Notes: generated by a model not told the origin, from the sequence alone. A stretch of 64,000 nt of DNA from Samsonia erythrinae (GCF_004342665.1 NZ_SMBY01000002.1:62001-126000), one strand, 5' to 3'. Counted from the first letter of the stretch, positions 9,319 to 22,463 are shown. Made by a program: numbers and translations.

Positions 9319-9675
9319 TTATCCCTGTGCAGTAAAAGCGTTAGGGAGCCAGTCGAACCGATTGCCGGTAATCGCCAGCACATCAAAACGGCAATCCACC
9401 GTGTCGAAGCTGGCGCCACGTTGCGCCAGCCACACGGCTGCGGCATGCAGCAATCGTTGCTGTTTGCGTCGGGTAATACTGGCTGCCGCATCGCCAAAGT
9501 CAGCATTACGTCGGTAGCGCACCTCTACAAATACCCAGACTTGATGATCGCGCATGATCAAATCCAGTTCGCCGCCGCGTAACGCAACATTCGCGGCGGT
9601 GAAGGTCAGGCCCGCACGTTCAAGATAACGTCGGGCCCGCTGTTCGTAACCGGCCCCCGTGGCTCGCTGGTTCAG
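9319..9675 (-). CDS. yraN: YraN family protein (UPF0102), no standard start codon
   Basis: This is a small predicted nuclease-fold protein of unknown role, always next to lpoA and diaA. The conserved core [10 protein letters not shown] and VFVEVRYRR (a restriction-endonuclease-like E/D...ExR pattern) and [11 protein letters not shown] are intact. The frame has no ATG, GTG or TTG ahead of this core for a long way upstream. The best candidate is a CTG at 9675 that overlaps the lpoA stop as CTGA, mimicking the usual ATGA coupling, and gives 118 residues (E. coli 131). The first standard start (TTG at 9561) would remove the conserved GGE. The frame is certain; the start is not. Confidence 0.8.
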   Translation of the reverse strand: MNQRATGAGYEQRARRYLERAGLTFTAANVALRGGELDLIMRDHQVWVFVEVRYRRNADFGDAAASITRRKQQRLLHAAAVWLAQRGASFDTVDCRFDVLAITGNRFDWLPNAFTAQG

Positions 9676-11681
9676 GGGACGGGCACCAGTTGGCCTTGAC
9701 GGTATTGTTGCCAGGTCAGTTGACGGTTGATGGCGCAGTCTGGTCCGGCACTGAGCGTGCCCGTTGCACCTGTGATTTGATGGCCCGGAATTTGACGCAT
9801 TTCACCGAAGTGGTTCGCGAGCGTCCAGGCATCCATCCCCATAGCATACAGGCGGACTAACGAGTAATCGTTTTTAAACTGGCCGCTGACCTGCTGCATC
9901 AGCGCCGGGTTCGCACCGGCCAGCAACGGGATATCGCTGAACTGCAACCCTTCCATTTCAAGGCGGAAATCTGGCCCTAATCCGGCCTGAAAACTACGCG
10001 AGCTGGCATAGAGTGCCGGACGAGCACGTGAGGTGGTGCGCATATCGATCATCGGCTTAATCAACGCCAGTTCGTCTGGCGTTGCGATGATATACACCGC
10101 ATCAATATTGCCGCTGGCGGACGAACTGACCGTCGGCTCAACCTGTGACGGAATGGTCAAACCGCCGATGGTGGTGCCTGACTGTGCCTGCTGTTGAGAC
10201 ACGCTGACAGGCTGGCCGCTCAGACTTAGCCCCGCGCCGCTATTAATCGCCTGTTTTAATTCTGCCGTGTTGCCAAAGCGCTGTTGCAATGGGCTGGTGC
10301 CGCTTTGCTGGCTCCAGCCCTGAGCGAATGCGTTAACGATGCGATCGCCCAGCGCGCCGCGCGGCGCTAATATCAACGGCTGCTGTTTGCCCTGCCGGTG
10401 GATGAATTTTGCCGCGTCTCTGGCTTCGTCTTCCGGAGAGAGCGCGAAGTAGCAGATGTTAGGGCGGTTTTCGAGGTGTTCCGGCTGGTTCAACGCCAAA
10501 ATGTTTAAGGGCGATTGGCTATTTGCCAACTGATCCACTTCATTTTTCAGCAGCGGCCCGATGACCAGCGAAGCGCCATCTTGCTGTGCTTGAGTGAGGA
10601 TATTCGCCAGCGGTTGTGAAGATGTGTCATACACTTTTACCGGGAGCGAACTGGATAACCCGGCGCTTGTCGTCGGTGATTCCGGCGGCGGCGCTACTAC
10701 GTCCGCGCTGTACGGCGCGGGTGATGGCGCATTTGGATCTTCTGGTGGAGAGATCTGTTCGGTTTGCGTCGCGTCCTCATCCGCTGACGGGGAAGCAGGG
10801 ACTGGGGCTGCTATCGCAATCTGACCGTTTTTCGCCGCGTTAAAGCCTTGCTGAATGGCATTGGCGAAAACTTGCGCCTGACCATTGAGCGGTAACAGCA
10901 GCGCGATACTGTTCAGCGATGACTGCTGATAATTGAAGACCTGATTCAACTGCGTAGGCAGCGATTTTGCCGCAGGATGATGGGGATAGCGGGTTTGCCA
11001 GTCCTGAATCGCGCTCTTTAACTGGTCCGGCGATGTACGGTTATCCTGATAGTTATTGAGCAAGTCTACCCAGCCTTGCAGCACATTTTCATCCGCATTA
11101 ATCAGAAGCGCGCTGGACGCCTGCGGCGACATTTGCGTCAATGCCAGCCAGGTCTGATCGAGATTCATTTGATGCTCGTCGCCTTGCAACAGCGGTTCCT
11201 GAGCGATGTAAGCCCGCAGCAGCTCAATGGAAGGGCGCCCTTGTGCGGTTTTAATTTGCGCCTGATAGTAACGCTCCTTCTGCGCTTCGGAAAGCGCGCC
11301 GACATCCAACTGGCTCAGCGCGTCTTTGGCGGCTTCCATATTGTTTTGGGTGACGGATAATTCCGCGCTGACCAACTGACGCTCCTGCTGTTGCGCCGCA
11401 TTCAAGTTTTCCGGCAGCGCGTTGAATTGCTGGCTTGCCTGAGGGATTTTCCCTTCCTGTAACAGGGAACGAATAGCAAGTAATTGCCAGTCAGCCTTGT
11501 TATTATCGCGACTTTGCTGCATTTGTTGCAGATAATAATCGGATGACGCATCGGCTTTTCCCTGCACCTCGGGAGGGGGACTTTGCGGTGCCTGACTTGG
11601 ACAGCCTGCAAGAAACAGCGCCGCTAACAAAACAGGGATAACCCGCCCTGCCTGGGTACGGACGAAATGAAAGGGAAGCAT
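9672..11681 (-). CDS. lpoA: LpoA outer-membrane lipoprotein activator of PBP1A
   Basis: LpoA reaches from the outer membrane to PBP1A and stimulates its transpeptidase. The 669 residues (E. coli 678) have a lipoprotein signal with LFLAGC and Cys27, an N-terminal helical TPR-like domain (about 35-250), a low-complexity Pro/Ala/Ser-rich linker (about 275-340) and a C-terminal periplasmic-binding-protein-like domain. The frame is open far upstream into rsmI, but the ATG at 11681 gives a normal signal peptide. It is divergent from rsmI with only 60 bp between them, so promoters must be compact or overlapping. Confidence 0.95.
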   Translation of the reverse strand: MLPFHFVRTQAGRVIPVLLAALFLAGCPSQAPQSPPPEVQGKADASSDYYLQQMQQSRDNNKADWQLLAIRSLLQEGKIPQASQQFNALPENLNAAQQQERQLVSAELSVTQNNMEAAKDALSQLDVGALSEAQKERYYQAQIKTAQGRPSIELLRAYIAQEPLLQGDEHQMNLDQTWLALTQMSPQASSALLINADENVLQGWVDLLNNYQDNRTSPDQLKSAIQDWQTRYPHHPAAKSLPTQLNQVFNYQQSSLNSIALLLPLNGQAQVFANAIQQGFNAAKNGQIAIAAPVPASPSADEDATQTEQISPPEDPNAPSPAPYSADVVAPPPESPTTSAGLSSSLPVKVYDTSSQPLANILTQAQQDGASLVIGPLLKNEVDQLANSQSPLNILALNQPEHLENRPNICYFALSPEDEARDAAKFIHRQGKQQPLILAPRGALGDRIVNAFAQGWSQQSGTSPLQQRFGNTAELKQAINSGAGLSLSGQPVSVSQQQAQSGTTIGGLTIPSQVEPTVSSSASGNIDAVYIIATPDELALIKPMIDMRTTSRARPALYASSRSFQAGLGPDFRLEMEGLQFSDIPLLAGANPALMQQVSGQFKNDYSLVRLYAMGMDAWTLANHFGEMRQIPGHQITGATGTLSAGPDCAINRQLTWQQYRQGQLVPVP

Positions 11682-11741
11682 ACTGTATCCAGTGGTTTTT
11701 TTAACGATGCTCAATATTAAATCGGCAACCCGGATGAAACA

Positions 11742-12629
11742 ATGAATCAAGACCAACAAGCAGACATTTCTGCATCTACCCTCTACATTGTCCCCACGCC
11801 CATCGGCAACCTGGGCGACATTACACAGCGTGCGCTGACGGTATTGGCGAGCGTTGATCTGATCGCCGCAGAGGATACCCGCCATACCGGTCTGCTGTTA
11901 CAACATTTTGCGATTAATGCGCGGCTGTTCGCATTACACGATCACAATGAGCAACAAAAAGTGGATGTGCTACTGGCGAAGTTGCAGTCGGGCCAACGCA
12001 TCGCGCTGGTTTCCGATGCGGGCACGCCGCTGATTAACGATCCCGGCTACCACTTAGTGCGCCGCTGTCGCGAGGCTGGTGTTCGGGTCGTGCCGCTGCC
12101 GGGCGCTTGCGCCGCGATAACGGCGCTCTCTGCGTCCGGTCTGGCCTCCGATCGCTTTTGCTATGAGGGTTTCCTACCGGCTAAAACCAAAGGGCGCAAA
12201 GATAAGCTGCGCGAACTGGGGGAAGAGCCCCGTACGTTAATTTTCTACGAATCGACACATCGTCTTCTGGAGAGTTTGCAGGACATCCGTGACGTGTTGG
12301 GCGCAGAACGCTATGTGGTGTTAGCGCGGGAAATCACGAAAACCTGGGAATCGATTCATGGTGCGCCCGTGGGCGAACTGCTCGAATGGGTGAAAGAAGA
12401 TGAAAACCGCCGTAAAGGCGAGATGGTACTGATTGTAGAGGGGCATCAGTTTGATGACAGCGCGCTGTCGGTTGACGCGCTGCGTACGCTGGCGCTGTTG
12501 CGCGCCGAGCTACCGCTGAAAAAAGCGGCGGCGCTGGCGGCGGAAATCCACGGCGTGAAGAAGAACGCGCTTTATCGCTATGCGCTGGAACAGGAAAACG
12601 CTGGCGGTGAATCGGAAGATGACAAGTAG
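11742..12629 (+). CDS. rsmI: 16S rRNA (cytidine-1402 2'-O)-methyltransferase RsmI
   Basis: RsmI methylates the ribose of C1402 in the 16S rRNA decoding centre using S-adenosylmethionine. The 295 residues (E. coli 286) show the tetrapyrrole-methylase-like fold: [16 protein letters not shown] near the N-terminus, [23 protein letters not shown] and a [14 protein letters not shown] stretch in the SAM-binding half. It is divergent from lpoA. Its last codons contain the rnpB promoter. Confidence 0.96.
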   Translation: MNQDQQADISASTLYIVPTPIGNLGDITQRALTVLASVDLIAAEDTRHTGLLLQHFAINARLFALHDHNEQQKVDVLLAKLQSGQRIALVSDAGTPLINDPGYHLVRRCREAGVRVVPLPGACAAITALSASGLASDRFCYEGFLPAKTKGRKDKLRELGEEPRTLIFYESTHRLLESLQDIRDVLGAERYVVLAREITKTWESIHGAPVGELLEWVKEDENRRKGEMVLIVEGHQFDDSALSVDALRTLALLRAELPLKKAAALAAEIHGVKKNALYRYALEQENAGGESEDDK

Positions 12630-12647
12630 GACAATTTGTCCTATCAT
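12619..12647 (+). promoter_or_regulatory. Promoter of rnpB inside the 3' end of rsmI
   Basis: A -35 element ATGACA (12619-12624) and a -10 element TATCAT (12642-12647) are separated by 17 bp, and the predicted RNA start at 12655 lies 8 nt after the -10. The GC-rich stretch CCGCGCC between them resembles the discriminator of stringently controlled stable-RNA promoters. The -35 lies within the last rsmI codons. Confidence 0.8.
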
Positions 12648-12654
12648 CCGCGCC

Positions 12655-13032
<378 letters not shown>

Positions 13033-13040
13033 ATCATAAG

Positions 13041-13062
13041 ACCCCGCTTCGGCGGGGTTTTG
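13041..13062 (+). terminator. Intrinsic terminator of rnpB
   Basis: A 7-bp GC-rich stem (13041-13047 with 13052-13058) closed by a TTCG tetraloop is followed by TTTTGCTT, directly after the end of rnpB. Confidence 0.93.
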
Positions 13063-13213
13063 CTTATCTAGAACCAGCAGATAGCTCAGGCATTTCAAAT
13101 TAATTGATATTCTTCATCACATAACTCTGACTTTTTCCGCGTGATAAAGCGCGTAAAGTAAGGTCATCGCGTGAGGCTAACGCGCCAACTGACATTTTTC
13201 AGAGGATATGACG

Positions 13214-13999
13214 ATGACCCACACTTCCCGTATGCCTGCGCTGTTCCTGGGCCACGGTAGCCCGATGAACGTGTTGGAAAGCAATGCGTATACTCAGGCG
13301 TGGCAAACGCTGGGTGAGACGCTGCCGCGTCCGAAGGCGATTATTGCGGTTTCAGCACACTGGTATACCCGTGGTACCGCTGTGACGGCGATGGAAAACC
13401 CTCGCACCATCCATGATTTCGGCGGCTTCCCACAGGCGTTGTTTGATACCCAGTATCCGGCACCCGGTTCGCCGGAATTGGCGGCGAGAATTCAGCAGGT
13501 GCTGGCTCCATATCCCGTTACTGCCGATCAAAGCCAATGGGGTTTGGATCACGGTTCCTGGGGAGTGCTGATCAAGATGTACCCAAATGCGGATATTCCC
13601 GTAGTACAACTCAGCGTGGACGGCACGCAGCCTGCCGCGTATCACTACGAATTAGGACGCAAACTGGCGACGCTGCGTGACGAAGGTTTCATGATTGTCG
13701 CGAGTGGCAACGTCGTACATAACCTGCGGATGGTGAAATGGGATGGCGACGCAGAGCCGTATCCTTGGGCCGTGTCGTTCAATCAATTTGTGCGTGATAA
13801 CCTGACCTACCAGGGCGACAATCATCCCTTGGTTAATTTTATGCAGCATGAAGGCGCCGTTTTATCCAACCCAACGCCCGATCACTATTTTCCGCTGCTC
13901 TATGTATTGGGAAGCTGGGACGGTAAAGAGGCGATCGGCATTCCGGTCGATGGACTTGAAATGGGATCGCTGAGTATGTTGTCGGTACAGGTAGGTTAG
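13214..13999 (+). CDS. ygiD: YgiD, 4,5-DOPA-extradiol-dioxygenase-type enzyme
   Basis: This is a class III extradiol ring-cleavage dioxygenase of the LigB/DODA family; the E. coli homologue opens the ring of L-DOPA in vitro. The 261 residues show FLGHGSPMN near the N-terminus, SAHWYT, IHDFGGFP, DHGSWG and ASGNVVHN, which supply the histidines for the metal site and catalysis. The ATG at 13214 is chosen over that at 13208 because AGAGGA lies 7 nt before it. It converges on ygiC and the two share a terminator region. Confidence 0.93.
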   Translation: MTHTSRMPALFLGHGSPMNVLESNAYTQAWQTLGETLPRPKAIIAVSAHWYTRGTAVTAMENPRTIHDFGGFPQALFDTQYPAPGSPELAARIQQVLAPYPVTADQSQWGLDHGSWGVLIKMYPNADIPVVQLSVDGTQPAAYHYELGRKLATLRDEGFMIVASGNVVHNLRMVKWDGDAEPYPWAVSFNQFVRDNLTYQGDNHPLVNFMQHEGAVLSNPTPDHYFPLLYVLGSWDGKEAIGIPVDGLEMGSLSMLSVQVG

Positions 14000-14024
14000 C
14001 CCGTTTTGTTCTTCAGAAATGAGA

Positions 14025-14058
14025 AAGGCACGGTGAGAGACCGTGCCTTGTTGCTTTT
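14025..14058 (+). terminator. Terminator after ygiD
   Basis: A perfect 10-bp stem (14025-14034 with 14040-14049) and a 5-nt loop are followed by GTTGCTTTT. It lies between the convergent genes ygiD and ygiC. Confidence 0.85.
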
Positions 14059-14069
14059 CACCTTCTGAC

Positions 14070-15230
14070 TTAATCCAAAATAATATGCGGATAAAAGCGT
14101 GACAGATCCTGGGTGATCAGTGCGCGATCTTCGCGCAGACCAATACCGCAAGGCTGATCGTTTACTAGCCAACTGCCAATCAACGTATAGCTGTCGCCGA
14201 ATTTGGGCAGCGGATGGTACTGTTGAATAATCATGCCTTCTTCGCCGTAGGGGCCGTCTGCCGACGCAATCTCTTTCCCGTTTTCCACGATCTGGATATT
14301 TGCCCCTTCGCGTGAAAACAGCGGCTTGACGACGTAACTGTCCAGCTTGGGGTGATCGTCTTCCGCAAAATAAGCGGGGAGCAGATTGGGGTGATTCGGG
14401 AACATTTCCCACAGCATCGGCAGCAGCGCTTTATTGGAAATAATACTCTTCCAGGCGGGTTCCAGCCAGCGCACGCCGGCATCTTCCAGCTTGGTGGAAA
14501 ACATCTCGCGCAGCATGAATTCCCACGGATACAGCTTGAACAGATTACCGATTACCTGATTTTCGGGATCGGTAAACTGACCTTTCTCGCCGAGACCGAT
14601 TTCCTCGATAAACAGAAACTCACTTGGCAGACCGGCTTCCAGCGCGCAATCCTGTAGGTATTGCACCGTTCCGCGATCTTCTTCCGTATCCTGACAGCAG
14701 GCGAAATGCAGCAAGCCAAAGCCGTGGTTCAGCTTCAGTTCTTCAAAGCGTTCGATCAGCTTTTCCTGGATGCTGTTGTACTGATCCGCATTCTGCGGCA
14801 GTTTTCCGGCGTTGATTTGGTCTTCCAGCCAAAGCCATTGGAAAAAAGCGGCTTCGTACAGTGAGGTTGGCGTATCGGCATTATTTTCCAGCAGCTTCGC
14901 GGGGGATTTGCCGTCATACGCCAGATCGAGGCGCGAATAGAGAGAAGGCTGATGAGTACGCCATGAGTGCCGAACAAATTCCCAGGTGTGCTTGGGAATA
15001 CGGAATTTGGCGAGCAGCGCGTCGCTGTCGATGACTTTTTCCACTACTTGCAAACACATCTGGTGCAGTTCAGCGGTGGTTTCTTCCAGCTCTTCGATCT
15101 GAGCCAGCGTGAACTGGTAGTAAGCTTCCTCGCTCCAGTAAGGTTCGCCATACAGGGTGTGGAACCGAAAACCAAACTCGTTGGCTTTTTCCTGCCAGTC
15201 AGGACGCGCAGTGATATCTATCCGCTTCAT
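14070..15230 (-). CDS. ygiC: YgiC, glutathionylspermidine-synthase-like ATP-grasp ligase
   Basis: YgiC belongs to the glutathionylspermidine synthase preATP-grasp family and is probably a C-N ligase; its substrate is not established. The 386 residues equal the E. coli length. Visible family stretches include [23 protein letters not shown], the C-terminal [11 protein letters not shown] and an acidic EEGMIIQQ region that fit the ATP-binding half. It follows ygiB by 11 bp, as in E. coli, so the two probably form an operon and act together, perhaps at the envelope. Confidence 0.94.
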   Translation of the reverse strand: MKRIDITARPDWQEKANEFGFRFHTLYGEPYWSEEAYYQFTLAQIEELEETTAELHQMCLQVVEKVIDSDALLAKFRIPKHTWEFVRHSWRTHQPSLYSRLDLAYDGKSPAKLLENNADTPTSLYEAAFFQWLWLEDQINAGKLPQNADQYNSIQEKLIERFEELKLNHGFGLLHFACCQDTEEDRGTVQYLQDCALEAGLPSEFLFIEEIGLGEKGQFTDPENQVIGNLFKLYPWEFMLREMFSTKLEDAGVRWLEPAWKSIISNKALLPMLWEMFPNHPNLLPAYFAEDDHPKLDSYVVKPLFSREGANIQIVENGKEIASADGPYGEEGMIIQQYHPLPKFGDSYTLIGSWLVNDQPCGIGLREDRALITQDLSRFYPHIILD

Positions 15231-15241
15231 TCAATCCGTCC

Positions 15242-15907
15242 TCAGCCGCCCATACTACGGGAAGAGCTGGAACTGGCGCTGCTGCGCTGCATGCTGCTTT
15301 GCTTTGCGACGGTTTCGCCAAAGCCACCGCGCGTAATGGTGGTGGTGGTCGCTGGCTTCGGCGCCAGGGCGGTTTTGGGGACGTTCATTGTACGGCCCGT
15401 TGTCGCATTGCCGTAATTCTTGCCGGTGGCATCAACGAATTTACCGTTGGCCGGGCTGGTCGGCGATTTTGACGTGAACAACGGCTGCTGCGCGAAGCCT
15501 GCGCCGCCGCCCATCATTCTGCCCATCATGTAACCGGCCATCAGCGGCATCCATGACATGCCGCTCTGTTGCGGCTCTGCGGCGGTTCCTGCCTGTGCAG
15601 GCGCGGGCGTCTGGGTACATTGCGCTTCACCGAATTCTGCTACGCAGTCTTCTTTGGTGGCAAATTTCGGCGCCGTTTTTTCCGCTTCTTTTAACGCATT
15701 GTTGTATGCGGTGGTGCACTGCGCGCTCATGGATGGGTTAGCAGCGGCACAGTCATCCGCATTTTGATAGAGGGAGACGGTTTCGTCGGTTTGTTCGCAG
15801 CCGGCGAGGAAAAAGACGGTGCTGACGGCCAGGGCCACAGGTGCCAGACGGTGCGTTCGCCATTCCTTACGGAATGTGTCCTGATTAATATTTTTTGTAC
15901 GTTTCAT
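15242..15907 (-). CDS. ygiB: YgiB, DUF1190 lipoprotein-like protein
   Basis: This is a DUF1190 family protein of unknown function, strongly conserved beside ygiC and tolC. The 221 residues start at MKRTKNI, with a basic N-terminus, a hydrophobic signal and a candidate lipobox FFLAGC (Cys40 or so). A Cys-containing central domain, a Met/Gly-rich stretch ([11 protein letters not shown]) and a Ser-rich tail ending SSRSMGG follow, the same as in E. coli. The frame is open 13 codons further upstream, but the internal ATG matches the family start. Confidence 0.92.
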   Translation of the reverse strand: MKRTKNINQDTFRKEWRTHRLAPVALAVSTVFFLAGCEQTDETVSLYQNADDCAAANPSMSAQCTTAYNNALKEAEKTAPKFATKEDCVAEFGEAQCTQTPAPAQAGTAAEPQQSGMSWMPLMAGYMMGRMMGGGAGFAQQPLFTSKSPTSPANGKFVDATGKNYGNATTGRTMNVPKTALAPKPATTTTITRGGFGETVAKQSSMQRSSASSSSSRSMGG

Positions 15908-16114
15908 CGTGTTTATCCCAGAGCAAAGCATCACGGTCGATGACAAATAAGTGAGCCTAAGAATAGGGGAACGTTGCCTGAATTTAAAGCGCCAATGCGC
16001 GTCACAAAGGAACTCTTTACGTTGCTATACATTCTGTTGTGCGACGTTTCGCTTTATGGTGGGAAAGACGTGTATGCGATTGGTCGTTGTCGCCTGACGC
16101 CGTGCAACAGGCCT

Positions 16115-16141
16115 GATAAAAAAGGGGAACCGAGGTTCCCC
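16115..16141 (-). terminator. Intrinsic terminator of tolC
   Basis: On the minus strand an 8-bp perfect stem (16134-16141 with 16124-16131), with a 2-nt centre in the drawn pairing, is followed by six or more T. It lies 31 bp after the tolC stop. Confidence 0.9.
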
Positions 16142-16171
16142 GTCGCAGGCATATCGCAACGTTGCAGCTGA

Positions 16172-17563
16172 TTAGCGCAGCGCGGTGCCTGTAGCCACCT
16201 GCGGCGCGCTGTTATCCGTTGCGGGCGGGGTGGTGGATATCGGTTGACCCAGAGAGGCGTTCAGCGCTTGCAGATCGTTTTCGTTCAGCGTGCCCTGTGC
16301 GGATTTTATGTTTAACTGGTTGATCAGATAATCATAGCGTGCGCTTGAAAGCTGCTGTTTGGCATTATACAGCGTCGTTGTGGCATCCAGTACGTCAACG
16401 ATGGTACGCGTGCCGACCTGATAACCGGCTTCCATCGCATCCAGCGAGCTTTGTGCAGACACCTCAGCTTGTTTGTAGGCGGTAATGCTGCTGATGGAGG
16501 CCGAGATATTGTTAAACGATGACCGTACTGTCTGGATCACCGAACGGTGCGCGCTTTCCAACTGCTCACTGGCGCTGACATAGCTGTGCTGCGCTTGTTT
16601 CACCTGGGAGTTCGTCGCGCCGCCGCTGTAAATCGGCAAGGTGAAGTTGACCCCCACTTTGTGCTGCCCTGCGTCGCTGTCGTTAAAGTTGCCGTTATTC
16701 GTCCGGGAACCGGAATAGCGGGTATCGCTTACACCCGTCGATGCGGTGAGATCCAGCGTGGGCATATAGCCCGTTTCAGCGGAACGGATCTGTTCACGGG
16801 CTAAATCCTGACTCAAGCGTGCAGACAACAGGTTCAGGTTGCGATTTTCCGCCTCTTTCAACAGGTTGTTGAGCGGTGCGGGTTTCTGAGTGGAGAATCG
16901 CTCAATGTTCAGGCCCGCTAACTGCGGGTAGAAATTGCCGGTAATCTGGCGCAGGGATTCCAGTTCGTTATCCAGCGTATTACGCGCCAGCACTTCATTT
17001 GCCAGCACGTTGTCGTACTGCGCGCGGGCGTTTTGTACGTCGGTAATGGCAACCAGACCGACGTTAAAGCGCTGTGTTGTTTGATCCAACTGACGATAAA
17101 TGGCCTGTTTCTGCGCATTAATGTAAGACAGCGAGTCGATTGCGCGCAGCACGTTAAAATACGCGGTCGCCGTATTCAGTATCAGGTTTTGCTGGGCCGT
17201 CTGGTAGGTGACGTCCTCGATGCCGGCTTGTTTTTCCTGTAGCGTCAGCGCGCGCCATTTGGACATGTCGAACAGCGTCTGGGTCAACTGTAATGCAGCG
17301 CTTTTCTCGTTGCTGTTGACCCCGTCGTTGTCACGGTAACCTTTGTTATAGGTATAGTCTGCGTTGATCCCCAATTGCGGCAGAAGCGGACTGCGTGCTT
17401 CGTTGATTTTTTCAAACGCGGCATCACGGGTTGCTGCTGAGCTGCGTAAATCAGGGTTGGTGTTTTTGGCCTGTTGGTAGACCTGTAACAAATTTTCCGC
17501 CTGGCTCATGGCGCTAAAACCGCCCAGGCTCAGACCAATAAGAAGAGGGAGCAATTTCTTCAT
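16172..17563 (-). CDS. tolC: TolC outer-membrane efflux channel
   Basis: TolC is the trimeric outer-membrane tunnel used by tripartite pumps such as AcrAB and by type I secretion. The 463 residues start with a 22-residue signal peptide (cleavage after SQA, then ENLLQVYQQA). The duplicated structural repeat is visible as two similar halves with motifs FNVGLVAITDVQNARAQYD and YQVGTRTIVDVLDATTTLYN. The tail is shorter than in E. coli (493 residues), a variable region. The second ATG (17563) is preferred because AAGGA lies 6 nt upstream; the first abuts it. In plant-pathogen relatives TolC is needed for tolerance to plant phenolics. Confidence 0.96.
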   Translation of the reverse strand: MKKLLPLLIGLSLGGFSAMSQAENLLQVYQQAKNTNPDLRSSAATRDAAFEKINEARSPLLPQLGINADYTYNKGYRDNDGVNSNEKSAALQLTQTLFDMSKWRALTLQEKQAGIEDVTYQTAQQNLILNTATAYFNVLRAIDSLSYINAQKQAIYRQLDQTTQRFNVGLVAITDVQNARAQYDNVLANEVLARNTLDNELESLRQITGNFYPQLAGLNIERFSTQKPAPLNNLLKEAENRNLNLLSARLSQDLAREQIRSAETGYMPTLDLTASTGVSDTRYSGSRTNNGNFNDSDAGQHKVGVNFTLPIYSGGATNSQVKQAQHSYVSASEQLESAHRSVIQTVRSSFNNISASISSITAYKQAEVSAQSSLDAMEAGYQVGTRTIVDVLDATTTLYNAKQQLSSARYDYLINQLNIKSAQGTLNENDLQALNASLGQPISTTPPATDNSAPQVATGTALR

Positions 17564-17887
17564 TTGCATTCCTTGTTGTGCCGCAATCTCGCTAGGGTAG
17601 CGCTGTTTATAGACGAATAGTCGCCGATTCTATCAGAATCTGCCAATAGGATAAGGTAGCTGAACGTGCGTTCTTTCAGCGGATTATGCCCAAATAGTCA
17701 GGTAAATTGACCCTTTAGGCGGCTTAAGGCGACGCCTCACCGTCGCAACGTGACGCAGTGCGCCGGTATCGCCCTCATCTCCGCTGGCGTCTTGCCTGAT
17801 AACGTTCCACACAATGATGAGTATAATGACAGCGGATTCCGCCATACAATACCGTATTCCATTAATACTTGTTACAGGAGCTCAGCC
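17564..17887. other. tolC/nudF divergent intergenic region
   Basis: About 324 bp between divergent tolC and nudF should hold promoters for both. A frame that extends nudF upstream into this region is open, but it lacks a ribosome site and conservation. I could not assign a mar box or a particular promoter with confidence. Confidence 0.4.
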
Positions 17888-18520
17888 ATGGCGTCTTCCG
17901 TATCCAGCCCGGTGACTTTTACCAAAGATGATGTAGAAATTATTGCACGCGAAACGCTGTATGAGGGATTTTTTTCGCTGGAACGCTACCGTTTCCGCCA
18001 CCGTCTGTTTAATGGCGATATGAGTGGTGAAGTCAGCCGTGAGATTTTTGAGCGTGGTCATGCCGTGGTGCTGCTGCCTTACGACCCGGTACGTGATGAA
18101 GTGGTACTGATAGAGCAGATTCGCATCGCAGCCTACGACACCAGCGCTTCTCCGTGGTTGTTTGAACTGGTGGCGGGCATGATCGAACCGGGCGAAAGCC
18201 ACGAAGACGTGGCGCGGCGTGAGGCGCAGGAAGAAGCCGGGTTAAGGGTTGGGCGTTGCCGACCGATAATCAATTACCTTGCCAGTCCCGGCGGGACCAG
18301 CGAGCGTCTGGCCGTCATGGTGGGGGAAGTGGATACGCGCACGGCCAAGGGCATCCACGGTCTGGCGGAGGAAAATGAAGATATTCGGGTACATGTGGTG
18401 AGCCGTGAGCAAAGTTACCAATGGGTTGAGGAAGGGGTGGTGGATAACGCGGCATCTGTCATTGCCTTGCAATGGTTGGCGTTGCACCATGAAGAACTGA
18501 AGCGTGCGTGGGCGGACTGA
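17888..18520 (+). CDS. nudF: ADP-ribose pyrophosphatase NudF
   Basis: NudF is a Nudix hydrolase that splits ADP-ribose into AMP and ribose 5-phosphate. The 210 residues (E. coli 209) contain a full Nudix box from Gly97 to Leu119 with the REAQEEAGL core that binds the metals. The ATG at 17888 has AGGAG about 7 nt upstream. It starts the group nudF-yqiB-cpdA-yqiA-parE, which has the E. coli order and tight spacing (4 bp to yqiB), so it is likely the head of an operon. Confidence 0.96.
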   Translation: MASSVSSPVTFTKDDVEIIARETLYEGFFSLERYRFRHRLFNGDMSGEVSREIFERGHAVVLLPYDPVRDEVVLIEQIRIAAYDTSASPWLFELVAGMIEPGESHEDVARREAQEEAGLRVGRCRPIINYLASPGGTSERLAVMVGEVDTRTAKGIHGLAEENEDIRVHVVSREQSYQWVEEGVVDNAASVIALQWLALHHEELKRAWAD

Positions 18521-18524
18521 ATTT

Positions 18525-18947
18525 ATGAAGCGTTATACCCCGGATTTCCCAGCGATGATGAGGCTATGTGAAACCAACTTCATGCAATTACGGCGTTTGC
18601 TGCCAAAAATTGATGAAGTCGGCGAAACCGCGGTTTATCACGTCAATAATGCGGTTTACCAACTGACGATTCTTGAGTCTACCCGTTATACCTCACTGGT
18701 CGAGATTAAGCAGACGGCGCCGGCGGTCAGCTACTGGAGCCTGCCAATGATGAGCATCAGGCTATATCATGATGCGTTGGTTGCGGAAGTGTGTGCCAGC
18801 CAGCAGATCTTTCGCTTTAAAGCACGTTATGATTATCCTAATAAGAAGTTACACCAGCGTGACGAAAAGCATCAAATTAATCAGTTTCTTGCTGATTGGC
18901 TAAAATATTGTTTGGCGTATGGTTCGATGTCGATTCCGGTTTGTTAG
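18525..18947 (+). CDS. yqiB: YqiB, DUF1249 family protein
   Basis: This is a 140-residue protein of unknown function (DUF1249), the same length as E. coli YqiB. Stretches such as [20 protein letters not shown] and [14 protein letters not shown] are nearly invariant in the family. The start at MKRYTPDFP matches E. coli; a longer frame that overlaps nudF was not used. The genetic position between nudF and cpdA is conserved. Confidence 0.93.
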   Translation: MKRYTPDFPAMMRLCETNFMQLRRLLPKIDEVGETAVYHVNNAVYQLTILESTRYTSLVEIKQTAPAVSYWSLPMMSIRLYHDALVAEVCASQQIFRFKARYDYPNKKLHQRDEKHQINQFLADWLKYCLAYGSMSIPVC

Positions 18948-18974
18948 ACAGATTTACGTAACCAAGGACACCAT

Positions 18975-19802
18975 TTGGAAAGCCTGTTGACACTTCCTGC
19001 GGCGAGTGGCGCCAGATTCAGGATTTTACAAATAACGGATACCCATCTTTTTGCGGGCGAGCATGAAACCTTGCTGGGTATCAATACCTATCGTAGCTAT
19101 CACGCGGTGCTGGATGCTATCAAAGCCCGGCAGGATACGTTTGATTTAATCGTGGCGACGGGCGATCTGGCACAGGATCATACGCTGGAAGCGTATCACC
19201 ATTTTTCTCGTGGGATTGCGCAGATTCCGGCACCTTGCGTATGGCTGCCGGGTAACCACGATTTCCAACCCGCGATGGTGGATGCGCTGGCCGAAGCGGG
19301 GATTGCGCCCTCCAAGCATGTGCTGCTGGGCGATAAATGGCAGATTATCCTGCTAGACAGCCAGGTGTTTGGCGTTCCGCACGGCGAACTGAGTGAGTAT
19401 CAGTTGGAGTGGTTGGAGCGTAGCCTTAATCGCCAACCCGATCGCTTTACGCTGCTATTGCTTCATCACCATCCGCATCCTTCCGGCTGTACCTGGCTCG
19501 ATCAGCACAGTCTGCGTAATGCGCATAACCTTTCCGCGGTACTGGACCGCTATCCGCAGGTAAATACCGTGCTGTGTGGGCACATTCATCAGGAGATGGA
19601 CGTTGACTGGCACGGCCGTCGTTTGTTGGCGACGCCTTCGACCTGCGTGCAGTTCAAACCGCACTGCACGAATTTTACGATTGATGATGTTGCGCCGGGA
19701 TGGCGCTATCTGGATCTACTGCCGGATGGCCGTCTGGAAACCGAGGTCCATCGTCTGTCGGGGAGCGAATTTCTGCCTGACATGAATTCGGACGGTTACT
19801 AA
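18975..19802 (+). CDS. cpdA: 3',5'-cyclic-AMP phosphodiesterase CpdA
   Basis: CpdA hydrolyses cAMP to AMP and so tempers CRP-dependent regulation. The 275 residues are a calcineurin-type metallophosphoesterase with all metal motifs: [30 protein letters not shown] and LCGHIHQE. The start is TTG, giving [10 protein letters not shown] as in E. coli, with AAGGA 6 nt upstream; the rare start may keep expression low. The stop overlaps the yqiA start (TAATG). Confidence 0.96.
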   Translation: MESLLTLPAASGARFRILQITDTHLFAGEHETLLGINTYRSYHAVLDAIKARQDTFDLIVATGDLAQDHTLEAYHHFSRGIAQIPAPCVWLPGNHDFQPAMVDALAEAGIAPSKHVLLGDKWQIILLDSQVFGVPHGELSEYQLEWLERSLNRQPDRFTLLLLHHHPHPSGCTWLDQHSLRNAHNLSAVLDRYPQVNTVLCGHIHQEMDVDWHGRRLLATPSTCVQFKPHCTNFTIDDVAPGWRYLDLLPDGRLETEVHRLSGSEFLPDMNSDGY

Positions 19803-20383
19803 TGCCTACCCTTATTTACCTGCATGGTTTCAACAGTACGCCACAGTCGGCGAAAGCGGTCGCACTGAAGACGTGGCTGGCGGAACAGCATCCTGATATT
19901 GATATGGTGGTTCCACAGCTTCCGCCCTATCCCGAGGCGGCGGCGGAGATGATGGAATCCCTGATCATGGCGCGTGCGGGCCGGCCTGTAGGTCTTGTTG
20001 GTTCTTCACTGGGTGGTTACTATGCCACCTGGCTGTCTCAGTGTTTTATGCTGCCGGCCGTGGTCGTAAACCCTGCTGTGAAGCCGTTTGAACTGCTATT
20101 GGATCATCTGGGAGAGTATCAGAACCCGTACACGGGTGAGCGATATGTGCTAGAGTCTCGGCATGTTTACGATCTCAAGGTCATGCAGGTTGATCAACTA
20201 GAATCGCCGGATTTGCTCTGGCTGCTGTTGCAGACCGGGGATGAAGTTCTGGATTATCGTCAGGCGGTCGCGTATTACACGGCCTGCCGTCAAACCGTGG
20301 AGTCGGGGGGCAACCATGCCTTTGTCGGATTTGAGCGCTTTTTCACGCCGATCGTGAATTTTTTGGGGCTCACGGCAGACTGA
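19802..20383 (+). CDS. yqiA: YqiA esterase (alpha/beta hydrolase)
   Basis: YqiA is a small cytosolic esterase with activity on short acyl and CoA esters reported for E. coli. The 193 residues show YLHGFNSTP for the oxyanion region, the nucleophile elbow GSSLGG with Ser69, an acidic residue in TGDEVLDY and the catalytic His in GGNHAF. It starts on the cpdA stop codon (TAATG) and precedes parE by 84 bp. Confidence 0.94.
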   Translation: MPTLIYLHGFNSTPQSAKAVALKTWLAEQHPDIDMVVPQLPPYPEAAAEMMESLIMARAGRPVGLVGSSLGGYYATWLSQCFMLPAVVVNPAVKPFELLLDHLGEYQNPYTGERYVLESRHVYDLKVMQVDQLESPDLLWLLLQTGDEVLDYRQAVAYYTACRQTVESGGNHAFVGFERFFTPIVNFLGLTAD

Positions 20384-20431
20384 TTCACCGCGTATGCATT
20401 GCAAAACGATTCACGGAGTGCGGATCGTTAA

Positions 20432-22363
<1,932 letters not shown>

Positions 22364-22384
22364 CGCGGGTGAAGGTAGAGAGTT

Positions 22385-22422
22385 AAAAACGGCCACGATG
22401 TCAGTATCGCGGCCGTTTTTTG
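22385..22422 (+). terminator. Terminator after parE
   Basis: A stem with ACGGCC-A-CGAT pairing to ATCG-C-GGCCGT (one mismatch) is followed by six T. A-rich sequence on the other side may let it also serve the leftward membrane-protein gene. Confidence 0.85.
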
Positions 22423-22463
22423 CTATCTAATAAGCAGAGAGAGCGGGTGTTATCCTGTTGACC

